Source of the DNA: JBDSSS01 sp963764195
Lineage (GTDB): Bacteria; Actinomycetota; Actinomycetes; Actinomycetales; Dermatophilaceae
NCBI GenBank assembly: GCA_963764195.1
Contig: CAVXRG010000003.1
Location: forward strand, 496,001-560,000
Length of the DNA: 64,000 nt
Reading direction: 5' to 3'
Position numbers and translations under genes: made by a program. The stretch's first letter is position 1; each line of letters begins with the position of its first letter. This document shows, in pieces, positions 54,413-62,534 of this stretch. The notes under the pieces are model-generated. The model did no database searches. It was not told the origin of the DNA and saw nothing but the letters and a program-made list of their open reading frames with translations.

Positions 54413-56055
54413 GTGCGCTCGCTCCCGCCCTGGCCCCGATGGCGACGACCGTCGGCAATCCGGCGATCAACATCTCGATCTTCGCCCTCTTCGTCGTCGT
54501 GACCCTGGCCATCGTGATCCGGGCCTCGCGCAACAACAAGAGCGCCGCCGACTACTACGCCGGCGGCCGCGCCTTCACCGGGCGCCAGAACGGCATCGCG
54601 ATCGCCGGTGACTACCTGTCGGCGGCCTCGTTCCTCGGGATCGCCGGCGCCATCGCGGTCAACGGCTACGACGGCTTCCTCTACTCCATCGGCTTCCTCG
54701 TCGCCTGGCTCGTCGCGCTGCTCCTGGTCGCCGAGCTGCTCCGTAACACGGGCAAGTACACGATGGCCGACGTCCTCAGCTTCCGCCTGCGCCAGCGTCC
54801 GGTCCGGATCGCCGCGGCGATCTCGACGCTCGTCGTCTCCTTCTTCTACCTGCTCGCGCAGATGGCGGGAGCGGGCGGGCTCGTCGCCCTCCTGCTCGGC
54901 ATCGAGGGCGCCTGGGGCCAGCGGCTCGTCATCGTCGTCGTCGGCATCATCATGCTCTTCTACGTCGTCTACGGCGGGATGAAGGGCACCACCTGGGTGC
55001 AGATCATCAAGGCCGTGCTGCTCATCATCGGCGCGCTCATCATGACCGTCTGGGTGCTGGCCAAGTTCGGCTTCAACCTCTCGACCCTGCTCGGCGACGC
55101 GGCCGCGGCCGCTCCCGCGGCCGCGGACGGGACACCCCGCGACCTGCTCGCACCGGGCCTGCAGTACAAGAACCCGGTCGACTTCATCTCGCTCGCCATG
55201 GCCCTCGTCCTCGGCACGGCCGGCCTGCCGCACGTGCTGATGCGCTTCTACACCGTCCCGACCTCCAGGGAGGCCCGCAAGTCGGTCGAATGGGCGATCT
55301 GGCTCATCGGCGGGTTCTACCTGCTCACCCTCGTCCTCGGTTTCGGTGCGGCGGAGCTCGTCGGGGCCAAGGCGATCAAGGCCGCACCCGGTGGAGCCAA
55401 CTCCGCCGCACCGCTGCTCGCCTTCGAGCTCGGTGGGGAGATCCTGCTCGGCATCATCTCGGCGGTGGCGTTCGCGACGATCCTCGCGGTCGTCGCCGGC
55501 CTCACCATCACCGCCAGCGCGTCCCTCTCGCACGACGTCTACAACACGCTCGTCAAGAAGGGCAACGCGACCCCGGAGGAGGAGGTCAAGGTCGCCCGGA
55601 TCTCGGCGCTCGTCCTCGGCGGCATCGCGATCGTCGGTGGCATCTTCGCGCTGGGGCAGAACATCGCCTTCCTCGTGGCCCTCGCCTTCGCCGTCGCAGC
55701 GAGCGCGAACCTGCCGACGATCCTCTACTCACTCTTCTGGAAGCGGTTCAACACCAGGGGCGCGCTGTGGAGCATCTACGGCGGCCTGGTCAGCGCGATC
55801 ACCCTCATCGCGTTCTCCCCGGTCGTCTCGGGCAAGGCCGTCGACCCGGTGACCGGCAAGAGCCCGTCGATGCTCCAAGGCGTCGACTTCCACTGGTTCC
55901 CGCTCGACAACCCGGGCATCATCTCGATCCCGCTCGGCTTCATCCTCGGCTACATCGGGACGGTGACGAGCACGGAGTTCAACAAGGCGAAGTACGCCGA
56001 GATGGAGGTCCGTTCGCTCACCGGTCACGGCTCGGAGAAGGCCGTCTCGCACTGA
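54409..56055 (+). CDS. actP: Cation/acetate symporter ActP
   Basis: SSS-family symporter of 548 residues for acetate and related monocarboxylates. SRNNKSAADYYAGGRAFTGR, GIAIAGDYLSAASFLGIAGA, GLPHVLMRFYTVPTSREARK and ITASASLSHDVYNTLVKKGN are diagnostic of ActP. About 13 helices, with a periplasmic-side Ala-rich loop near 235. ATGA overlap with DUF485. The last codon and stop lie inside the first unit of the 170-bp repeat array, without disturbing the conserved end. Confidence 0.95.
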   Translation: MSALAPALAPMATTVGNPAINISIFALFVVVTLAIVIRASRNNKSAADYYAGGRAFTGRQNGIAIAGDYLSAASFLGIAGAIAVNGYDGFLYSIGFLVAWLVALLLVAELLRNTGKYTMADVLSFRLRQRPVRIAAAISTLVVSFFYLLAQMAGAGGLVALLLGIEGAWGQRLVIVVVGIIMLFYVVYGGMKGTTWVQIIKAVLLIIGALIMTVWVLAKFGFNLSTLLGDAAAAAPAAADGTPRDLLAPGLQYKNPVDFISLAMALVLGTAGLPHVLMRFYTVPTSREARKSVEWAIWLIGGFYLLTLVLGFGAAELVGAKAIKAAPGGANSAAPLLAFELGGEILLGIISAVAFATILAVVAGLTITASASLSHDVYNTLVKKGNATPEEEVKVARISALVLGGIAIVGGIFALGQNIAFLVALAFAVAASANLPTILYSLFWKRFNTRGALWSIYGGLVSAITLIAFSPVVSGKAVDPVTGKSPSMLQGVDFHWFPLDNPGIISIPLGFILGYIGTVTSTEFNKAKYAEMEVRSLTGHGSEKAVSH

Positions 56056-56557
56056 CGCACTGATCGCCCGGGAGGCCACGGACACCACGGTGTCCGTGGC
56101 CTCCAGCCGTGACGAGTGGGCACTTTCCCCCCGCTGTGGTCGGCGCCTGACCCCGTCGCAAAGTGCCCACTCGACTGCCGGGGTCGAGTGGGCACTTCCC
56201 CCGGTAGGAAAACTCGACGCACTGACGCACGGATCGCCCGGGAGGCCACGGACACCACGGTGTCCGTGGCCTCCAGCCGGGTCGAGTGGGCACTTTCCCC
56301 CCGCTGTGGTCGGCGCCTGACCCCGTCGCAAAGTGCCCACTCGACTGCCGGGGTCGAGTGGGCACTTCCCCCGGTAGGAAAACTCGACGCACTGACGCAC
56401 GGATCGCCCGGGAGGCCACGGACACCACGGTGTCCGTGGCCTCCAGCCGTGACGAGTGGGCACTTTCCCCCCGCTGTGGTCGGCGCCTGACCCCGTCGCA
56501 AAGTGCCCACTCGACTGCCGGGGTCGAGTGGGCACTTTCCCCCCGGTAGGGGAACTC
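56051..56557. repeat. Family A array: three tandem 170-bp units between actP and proB
   Basis: Units begin at 56051, 56221 and 56391. Each holds (1) a 15-bp hairpin, GGAGGCCACGGACAC with loop CACG, at 56071-56104 in unit one; (2) a GAGTGGGCACTTTCC copy; (3) a GGTCGGCGCCTGACCCCGTC linker; and (4) AAGTGCCCACTCGA with its complement, a 14-bp hairpin around CTGCCGGGG. Units one and three share TGACGAGTGG where unit two has GGTCGAGTGG. The array contains both the actP and the proB stop codons. Confidence 0.95.
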
Positions 56558-57674
56558 AGAGGACGACGAGGTCGTCGCGGTGGATGACCTCGCGCTCGTA
56601 CTCCGGCCCGAGCTCGGCCGCGAGCTCGCGCGTGGAGCGACCGAGCAGACCGGGGAGCTCGGCCGAGTTGTAGTTGACGAGGCCTCGCGCCACGACCCGC
56701 CGGTCCGGTGCGCAGACGTCGACCGGGTCGCCGTCGTGGAAGGTCCCCTCGACGGCCGTGATCCCGGCCGGGAGCAGCGACTTCTTGCGACGCACGAGGG
56801 CGTCGACCGCACCGTCGTCGATGAGCACCCGGCCGCGCGCCGTCGTCGCGTGCTCGAGCCACAGGCGCCGCGACCGGCCGCGCACCCCGATCGGCAGGAA
56901 GAGGGTGCCGACGTCCTCCCCGGCGAGCACCGAGGTCACCCGGTCGGCGGAGGTGAGCGCCGTGACGACCCCGGCAGCGGTGGCGATCCGGGCCGCCTCC
57001 ACCTTCGTCGCCATGCCGCCGGTGCCGACCTTCGAGCCGACGCCGCCGATCTCGACACCATGGAGGTCATGAGGCCCCGTGACGAGCGGGATCCGCACGC
57101 TGCCGGCGCGGCTCGGCGGTCCGTCGTAGAGGGCGTCGATGTCGCTGAGGAGCACGAGGGCGTCCGCGTCGACGAGGTGGGCGACGAGGGCCGCGAGCCG
57201 ATCGTTGTCACCGAAGCGGATCTCGCTCGTCGCGACGGTGTCGTTCTCGTTGACGATGGGCAGCGCGCCGAGGTCGAGGAGCCGCTCGAGGGTGCGGCGG
57301 GCGTTGGCGTAGTGCGACCGCCTCGTCACGTCGTCGGCGGTGAGGAGCACCTGACCGACGGTGATCTCGTGCGGCGCGAACGCCCCGGAGTACGAGGCGA
57401 GCAGCGCGCCCTGGCCGACCGAGGCCGCGGCCTGCTGGGTCGCGAGATCCCGTGGGCGGGAGGCGAGCCCGAGCGGGTGGATGCCGGCGGCGATGGCGCC
57501 CGAGCTGACGAGGACGATCTGCGTCCCGTCGGTGTGCTTGTGTGCGAGGGCGTTGGCCAGCGCGACGAGGCGGCCCCGGTCGAGGCCACCGTCCGGCCCG
57601 GTGAGCGAGCTCGAGCCGACCTTGACGACGAGGCGTCGCGCTGAGCTGATCGCGGATCGGGGTGACACAGCCAC
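56556..57674 (-). CDS. proB: Glutamate 5-kinase
   Basis: First enzyme of proline synthesis, phosphorylating glutamate; 372 residues. The amino-acid-kinase domain has ARRLVVKVGSSSLTGPDGGL, IVLVSSGAIAAGIHPLGL and NDRLAALVAHLVDADALVLL; a C-terminal PUA domain (about 285-365) includes RGRVLIDDGAVDALVRRKKS. GTG 57674 gives the standard N-terminus and length; the frame remains open to ATG 57719 and GTG 57731, which would extend into the repeat. Feedback inhibition by proline is expected. It is divergent from proA rather than in the common proB-proA order. Confidence 0.93.
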   Translation of the reverse strand: MAVSPRSAISSARRLVVKVGSSSLTGPDGGLDRGRLVALANALAHKHTDGTQIVLVSSGAIAAGIHPLGLASRPRDLATQQAAASVGQGALLASYSGAFAPHEITVGQVLLTADDVTRRSHYANARRTLERLLDLGALPIVNENDTVATSEIRFGDNDRLAALVAHLVDADALVLLSDIDALYDGPPSRAGSVRIPLVTGPHDLHGVEIGGVGSKVGTGGMATKVEAARIATAAGVVTALTSADRVTSVLAGEDVGTLFLPIGVRGRSRRLWLEHATTARGRVLIDDGAVDALVRRKKSLLPAGITAVEGTFHDGDPVDVCAPDRRVVARGLVNYNSAELPGLLGRSTRELAAELGPEYEREVIHRDDLVVL

Positions 57675-57723
57675 GACTCTAGTTGCCGGTGCGGGCCGGC
57701 CCCCGGGCTCGCCCGCCATGTGA

Positions 57724-57811
57724 CCGGTCACCGGGTCACCGGGTCACCGGGTCACCGGGTCACCGGGTCACCGGGTCACCGGGTTACCGGGTTCACCGGG
57801 TCACCGGGTCA
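57724..57811. repeat. 8-bp tandem repeat (CCGGGTCA)n between proB and proA
   Basis: Eleven units: CCGGTCA, then CCGGGTCA six times, variants CCGGGTTA and CCGGGTTCA, then CCGGGTCA twice. The array fills most of the divergent promoter space, starting 50 bp from proB and ending 31 bp before proA. Copy number of such repeats often varies between strains and could change promoter spacing. Confidence 0.93.
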
Positions 57812-57842
57812 CCGCCCGCCGGCCGGCGCCTAGGCTGGGACC

Positions 57843-59126
57843 ATGTCCGAAGCCGTGGCCCCCGCCGTCGTCGCCCACGTCCGAGATCTCGCCGAGAAGG
57901 CCGGGGTCGCCTCCCGCCGGCTCGCGCTGATGTCACGCGCCGAGAAGGACGCCGCCCTGCTGCGGCTCGCCGACGCCGTCGAGGCCGCCACCCCGGAGGT
58001 CCTCGCCGCCAACGCCGAGGACCTCGAGCGCGGGCGTGCGGCCGGTATGTCCGAGAGCCTGCAGGACCGGCTGCGTCTCGACGCCGATCGCGTGGCCGCG
58101 GTGGCACAGGCCCTGCGCGAGGTCGCAGCCCTGCCCGACCCCGTCGGGGAGGTCGTGCGCGGCTCGACCCTCGCCAACGGGCTGCAGATCCGGCAGGTCC
58201 GGGTGCCGATGGGTGTCATCGGGATGATCTACGAGGCCCGCCCCAACGTCACCGTCGACGCGGCCGGTCTCTGCCTCAAGTCCGGCAACGCCGTGATCCT
58301 GCGTGGCGGTTCGGCCGCCGGCAGCAGCAACCACGCTCTCGTCGAGGCGATGCGTGAGTCCCTCGCCGACCAGGGCCTGCCCGTCGACGCCGTCACGCTC
58401 CTCGAGGAGGGTGGCCGCGACGCCGCCCGGGCGCTGATGACGGCTCGGGGCCTCGTCGACCTCGTCATCCCCCGGGGCGGCGCCGACCTCATCCAGACGG
58501 TCGTCCGGGAGTCCACCGTGCCCGTCATCGAGACGGGCATCGGCGTGTGCCACGTCTACGTCGACCGGGCCGCCGACCTCGAGATGGCCCGGGCCATCAC
58601 GATCAACTCGAAGACGCACCGCCCGAGCGTCTGCAACGCCGCCGAGTCCCTCCTCGTGCACCGCGACGTCGCCGCCGACTTCCTGCCCAAGACGCTCACC
58701 GACCTCGCCGCCGCCGGGGTGCGGCTGCACGTCGCCGACGAGGTGCGCCCGCACGCGGAGGCGGCGGGAGCGGCATACGACCTCGCCAGCGAGACCGACT
58801 TCGGCACCGAGTGGCACGGCCTCGAGATGAGTGTCGCCGTCGTCGCCGACCTCGACGCGGCGATGGAGCGGATCCGCCGCTTCGGCACCGGGCACACCGA
58901 GGCCATCGTCACCGAGGACCGCGCGGCGGCCCGGCGCTTCACCGCCGAGGTCGACGCGGCGGCCGTCATGGTCAACGCGAGCACGCGCTTCACCGACGGG
59001 GGCGAGTTCGGCTTCGGCGCCGAGATCGGGATCTCCACCCAGAAGCTGCACGCACGCGGCCCGATGGCCCTGCCGGAGCTGACGACGACGAAGTGGGTCG
59101 TCGAGGGTGACGGGCACGTGCGCTGA
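57843..59126 (+). CDS. proA: Glutamate-5-semialdehyde dehydrogenase (gamma-glutamyl phosphate reductase)
   Basis: NADPH-dependent aldehyde-dehydrogenase-fold enzyme of 427 residues, second step of proline synthesis. Motifs: VRVPMGVIGMIYEARPNVTV (start of cofactor site), LKSGNAVILRGGSAAGSSN, catalytic Cys in THRPSVCNAAESLL, and FGFGAEIGISTQKLHARGPM near the end. ATG 57843 begins 31 bp after the tandem repeat. One GGCATAC encodes Ala-Ala-Tyr in it. Nothing is missing. Confidence 0.96.
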   Translation: MSEAVAPAVVAHVRDLAEKAGVASRRLALMSRAEKDAALLRLADAVEAATPEVLAANAEDLERGRAAGMSESLQDRLRLDADRVAAVAQALREVAALPDPVGEVVRGSTLANGLQIRQVRVPMGVIGMIYEARPNVTVDAAGLCLKSGNAVILRGGSAAGSSNHALVEAMRESLADQGLPVDAVTLLEEGGRDAARALMTARGLVDLVIPRGGADLIQTVVRESTVPVIETGIGVCHVYVDRAADLEMARAITINSKTHRPSVCNAAESLLVHRDVAADFLPKTLTDLAAAGVRLHVADEVRPHAEAAGAAYDLASETDFGTEWHGLEMSVAVVADLDAAMERIRRFGTGHTEAIVTEDRAAARRFTAEVDAAAVMVNASTRFTDGGEFGFGAEIGISTQKLHARGPMALPELTTTKWVVEGDGHVR

Positions 59127-59227
59127 CGCGCCCACCGACGCCCACCCCCAGGCGCACCCACGGCCACCCACGCCGCAGCGAGGACCTTGCGCGCAGCGGG
59201 CCCGTCCTACTGGCAGGATGACGACCC

Positions 59228-59923
59228 ATGGAAGGCGCCGAGGTTCGCAAGCTGGCCGAGCTCGAGGACACCAACTGGTGGTACCGGGAGCGCCGGCACC
59301 TGCTGGCGACCTCGATCGCCGGTCTGACCCCCGGCACCGCCCTCGACGTCGGAGCGGCCGGCGGCGGCAACACCCGCGTGCTGCGCTCCCACGGCTGGGA
59401 CGCGACGGCCCTCGAGTACGGCGCCGAGGGGGCCGAGGTCGCCCGCGGTCGTGGCCTCGCCACGCTACGTGCCGACGCGACGAAGCTGCCGCTGGCCGAC
59501 GGCTCGCTCGACCTCGTCGTCGCCTTCGACGTCCTCGAGCACATCGAGGACGACCTCGCCGCCGTCGAGCAGGTGCGTCGCGTCCTGCGGCCCACGGGCA
59601 CCTACCTCGTCGCCGTCCCCGCTGACCCCCGGCTCTGGTCGGACCACGACGTCGCCGTCGACCACGTGCGTCGCTACACCCGCGAGGGACTCGTGGACGT
59701 GCTCGAGCGCGGAGGGTTCGAGATCGAGGACGTGCGCTCCTGGAACGTGCTGCTGCGTCCCGTCGTCCAGGTGCGCCGGCACTTCCGGTCCGGGTCCGAC
59801 CTCAGCGAGACCCCCGGGCTCGTCAACGCCGCCCTCGGTCTCGTCATCGCGGCCGAGCGGTACCTACCGGTGCACCGGCTGCCCGGCGTCAGCCTCTTCG
59901 TCCGGGCCCGCCCCCGCGCCTGA
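59228..59923 (+). CDS. Class I SAM-dependent methyltransferase
   Basis: Protein of 231 residues. SAM site TALDVGAAGGGNTRVLRSHG (GxGxG variant), then LPLADGSLDLVVAFDVLEHI and LRPTGTYLVAVPADPRLWSD typical of UbiE/Coq5-like small-molecule methyltransferases. N-terminal EDTNWWYRERRHLL is a frequent lead-in in polysaccharide or lipid-linked methyltransferases. Its 3' end overlaps the convergent glycosyltransferase by 60 bp. Substrate unknown; a surface glycan is a reasonable guess from the neighbour. Confidence 0.88.
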   Translation: MEGAEVRKLAELEDTNWWYRERRHLLATSIAGLTPGTALDVGAAGGGNTRVLRSHGWDATALEYGAEGAEVARGRGLATLRADATKLPLADGSLDLVVAFDVLEHIEDDLAAVEQVRRVLRPTGTYLVAVPADPRLWSDHDVAVDHVRRYTREGLVDVLERGGFEIEDVRSWNVLLRPVVQVRRHFRSGSDLSETPGLVNAALGLVIAAERYLPVHRLPGVSLFVRARPRA

Positions 59924-60949
59924 GGCGACACCGGGTCCGGTCGAGGGCGACCGACCACCGCCCGCGGCGAGGTGCGGAGCCGGCAGCGGTGTGTCGGTCG
60001 GTCCGTGCGACTGGCCAGCGGCCGCGAGCGAGTCGTAGGCGATGAAGTAGGTGGGGCGCCCCTGCAGGTGGGCATACATCCGGCCGATGTACTCCCCGAG
60101 GATCCCGAGGCAGACGAGCTGCACCGCCCCGACCCCGGCGACGATGGCCACGGTGGACGTCCAGCCGGCGACGGCCTCACCCTGGGCGCGCGCGATCAGC
60201 CCGTAGACGAGGATGAGGAAGGCGAGGACCGCGCCGCCGACCCCGGCGAAGGTCGCCATCCGCAGCGGCGCCGTCGAGAAGCCGGTGAGCGAGTCGACGG
60301 AGAGCCGGATCATCTTCATCAGCGGGTACTTCGAGGAGCCGGCGGCGCGCTCCTCGCGCCGGTACTCGACGGTGCGGGACGGGAAGTTGAGGGCCGGGAC
60401 GATGAAGCGGAGGACCCGGTTGTGCTCGGGCAGGCTGTTGATCGCGTCGACGGTGGCGCGGGACATGAGCCGGAAGTCCCCGGCGTTCGCCTGGGCGCCG
60501 GTCTGGGACAGCATCCCGATGACCCGGTAGAAGCCGTGGGCCGAGACGCGCTTGAACCACGTGTCGGTCGACCGGTCGTTGCGCACCCCGTAGACGACGT
60601 CGACCCCGTCGCGCTTGGCGACGGTGAGCATCTGCACCATCACCTCCGGCGGGTCCTGCAGGTCGGCGTCGATCGTCACGACGTAGTCACCGCGCGCGGT
60701 GACGAGACCGGCGGAGATCGCGGCCTGGTGCCCGGCGTTGGCCCGCAGCCGCACGACCCGCAGGTCGGGCCACTCGCGGTGGTGGCGCTGGAGCAGCGCC
60801 GCGGTGAGGTCGGAGCTGCCGTCGTCGACCGCCACGACCTCGTAGGCCACGCCCATGCCGTCGAGGAGGGGGCGCAGCCGCTCGACGAGGAGGGGGAGCA
60901 CCTCCTCCTCGTTGTACATCGGGATGACGACGGACAGCTCGGGGACCAT
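59864..60949 (-). CDS. Membrane-anchored family 2 glycosyltransferase (DPM1/GtrB-like)
   Basis: Enzyme of 361 residues that transfers a sugar to polyprenyl phosphate or a related lipid. N-terminal SVVIPMYNEEEVLPLLVERL, AVDDGSSDLT, and TIDADLQDPPEVM with the D-x-D metal motif; RMATFAGVGGAVLAFLILVY and VAIVAGVGAVQLVCLGILGE form two C-terminal membrane helices. EYIGRMYAHLQGRPTYFIA is typical of GtrB. The last 50 residues are a Pro/Gly/Ala tail overlapping the methyltransferase gene, so this tail is probably accidental read-out. One GGCATAC encodes Tyr-Ala. Confidence 0.92.
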   Translation of the reverse strand: MVPELSVVIPMYNEEEVLPLLVERLRPLLDGMGVAYEVVAVDDGSSDLTAALLQRHHREWPDLRVVRLRANAGHQAAISAGLVTARGDYVVTIDADLQDPPEVMVQMLTVAKRDGVDVVYGVRNDRSTDTWFKRVSAHGFYRVIGMLSQTGAQANAGDFRLMSRATVDAINSLPEHNRVLRFIVPALNFPSRTVEYRREERAAGSSKYPLMKMIRLSVDSLTGFSTAPLRMATFAGVGGAVLAFLILVYGLIARAQGEAVAGWTSTVAIVAGVGAVQLVCLGILGEYIGRMYAHLQGRPTYFIAYDSLAAAGQSHGPTDTPLPAPHLAAGGGRSPSTGPGVASGAGAGPDEEADAGQPVHR

Positions 60950-61273
60950 GCCTCCACCCTACGGCCGCGCGTGGGCCCGGACTGTGCACGGAGCTCTGCT
61001 CGGTGTGCGTGCGGCGGCGGGACACGAGGTATGCCGCTGGGCCCGCTTCGTTACCGTGGCTCGACGGGCGCTGGAGCAGATCACCCGCTGCGCCAGGCCG
61101 GGGTGAGCTTTATTGCGCACGTGATCGGCCTCGATGCGGGCTGGTGCCCGCGCGTCCTCGGGGCCGTCGCAGACGGCGTCGAGCCCCTCGCCGGCCTCGG
61201 CCACGAGCGCCTGCGGCAGGCCGTCGGGCGACAGCGGTGAGCCCGCGCGCACGCCGGGCGCTACGCTGAGGCC
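60950..61273. other. Intergenic region, 324 bp, no convincing gene
   Basis: Contains GGTATGCCGCTGGGC at 61028, identical to the arms seen in other hairpins, and a weakly coding frame of 45 codons (GTG 61103 to TGA 61240) with no recognised similarity. It serves as the upstream region for both the glycosyltransferase on one strand and the small membrane protein/nadD operon on the other. Nothing else is recognisable. Confidence 0.6.
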
Positions 61274-61498
61274 ATGTCTGATCGTGTCCTGAGCGTCCTC
61301 GCCGCGGGGGAGGAAGCCGTCACCGAGCTTCCGATGCCCGCGATCGCCTACTTCGTCATCGCCTTCGGCCTCTTCGTCGTGGCGCTCGCGGTCACGTGGA
61401 GCTTCCGCAACACCCACCACAAGGTGCCTCGCCCGACGCTGCACCAGGAGCCCGACTCCGCCGGCCGGGCCGTCGAACGCGACAGGTCGCAGCACTGA
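61274..61498 (+). CDS. Small membrane protein upstream of nadD
   Basis: Protein of 74 residues with one membrane helix (AIAYFVIAFGLFVVALAVTW) and a polar C-terminal tail. The pattern MPAIAYFVIAFGLF...TWSFRNTHHK is recurrent in actinobacterial genomes directly before nadD. Function unknown; location suggests a membrane tether or a role linked to translation of nadD, since its TGA overlaps the proposed CTG start. Confidence 0.8.
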   Translation: MSDRVLSVLAAGEEAVTELPMPAIAYFVIAFGLFVVALAVTWSFRNTHHKVPRPTLHQEPDSAGRAVERDRSQH

Positions 61499-62121
61499 GC
61501 AGGCGGCTGGGCGTCATGGGTGGGACGTTCGATCCCATCCACCACGGCCACCTCGTGGCCGCGAGCGAGGTCCAGTCACTCTTCGACCTCGACGAGGTCA
61601 TCTTCGTACCGACCGGCGAGCCGTGGCAGAAGGCCGACCGCCACGTGTCCCCGGCCGAGGACCGCTACCTGATGACCGTCATCGCGACAGCCTCGAACCC
61701 GCGCTTCACCGTCAGCCGGGTCGACGTCGACCGGGCCGGGCCGACCTTCACCATCGACACCCTGCGCGACATCCGTGCCGAGCGCCCGGATGACGAGCTC
61801 TACTTCATCACCGGCGCCGACGCGCTCGCCGAGATCCTGTCGTGGAAGGACGCGGACCAGATCTGGGACCTCGCGCACTTCATCGGGGTCACCCGCCCCG
61901 GGCACGAGCTGTCCGACAAGGGTCTTCCCGAGCACCGCGTGACGCTCCAGGAGGTGCCCGCCATGGCGATCAGCTCGACGGCCTGCCGCGAGCGCGTCGC
62001 CGGCGGCCAGCCCGTCTGGTACCTCGTGCCCGACGGCGTCGTCCAGTACATCAACAAGTACAGCCTGTACTCACACCCCCAGCAGGGCGCCCACGCCCTG
62101 TCTTCCCGAGGAGATTCGTGA
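61495..62121 (+). CDS. nadD: Nicotinate-nucleotide adenylyltransferase
   Basis: Enzyme of 208 residues joining nicotinate mononucleotide and ATP to give deamido-NAD in NAD synthesis. RLGVMGGTFDPIHHGHLVAA is the nucleotidyltransferase signature, and ISSTACRERVAGG the ISSTxxR motif. The first beta strand (RRLGVMGG) starts four codons before the first possible ATG (61516), so CTG 61495, overlapping the upstream stop as CTGA, is the most likely start; ATG 61516 would cut the strand. The next start GTGA overlaps its stop. Confidence 0.9.
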   Translation: MSRRLGVMGGTFDPIHHGHLVAASEVQSLFDLDEVIFVPTGEPWQKADRHVSPAEDRYLMTVIATASNPRFTVSRVDVDRAGPTFTIDTLRDIRAERPDDELYFITGADALAEILSWKDADQIWDLAHFIGVTRPGHELSDKGLPEHRVTLQEVPAMAISSTACRERVAGGQPVWYLVPDGVVQYINKYSLYSHPQQGAHALSSRGDS

Positions 62122-62534
62122 CCGCCACCGACCGTTCGCTCCAGCTCGCCAAGGTCGCCGCGCTGGCCGCCGAGGAGAAGATCGCCGAGAAGGTGGTCGC
62201 CATCGACGTCAGTGAGCAGATGCCGCTCACTGACGTCTTCGTCATCGCCTCCGCCGGGTCGGAGCGCCAGGTGGCCTCGATCGTCGACGAGGTCGAGGAC
62301 CGCCTGCGCGACGTCGGCTGCAAGCCGATCCGCCGCGAGGGCCAGCGCGAGGGGCGGTGGGTGCTCATCGACTTCGGCGACGTCATCGTCCACGTGCAGC
62401 ACGAGGAGGAGCGCGAGTTCTACGCCCTCGAGCGCCTCTGGAAGGACTGCCCCGAGGTCGACCTCTCCGACGTCGAGCCGTTCGCCGCCCCCGCGTCGCC
62501 GGACGACGAGAGCGCCGAGGACGCGCACGAGTGA
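62118..62534 (+). CDS. rsfS: Ribosomal silencing factor RsfS
   Basis: Protein of 138 residues that binds uL14 on the 50S subunit and blocks subunit joining during starvation. Signatures: VAIDVSEQMPLTDVFVIASA, EGQREGRWVLIDFGDVIVHV and REFYALERLWKDCPEVDLSD. GTG start overlapping nadD and preceded by GAGGAG. The acidic tail (ASPDDESAEDAHE) is common in actinobacteria. Confidence 0.95.
   Translation: MTATDRSLQLAKVAALAAEEKIAEKVVAIDVSEQMPLTDVFVIASAGSERQVASIVDEVEDRLRDVGCKPIRREGQREGRWVLIDFGDVIVHVQHEEEREFYALERLWKDCPEVDLSDVEPFAAPASPDDESAEDAHE

Noticed and set aside
56051..56557. CRISPR array
   Set aside because: Units are contiguous 170-bp tandem copies with no unique spacers; the smaller repeats are inverted pairs at fixed positions, and no cas genes exist nearby.
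57724..57811. Coding extension of proB through the tandem repeat
   Set aside because: The frame remains open to 57731, but starts there would add a non-conserved leader; GTG 57674 gives the standard ProB length.
61103..61240. 45-codon open frame upstream of the small membrane protein
   Set aside because: No similarity, weak ribosome site and ambiguous codon bias; recorded only as part of an intergenic stretch.
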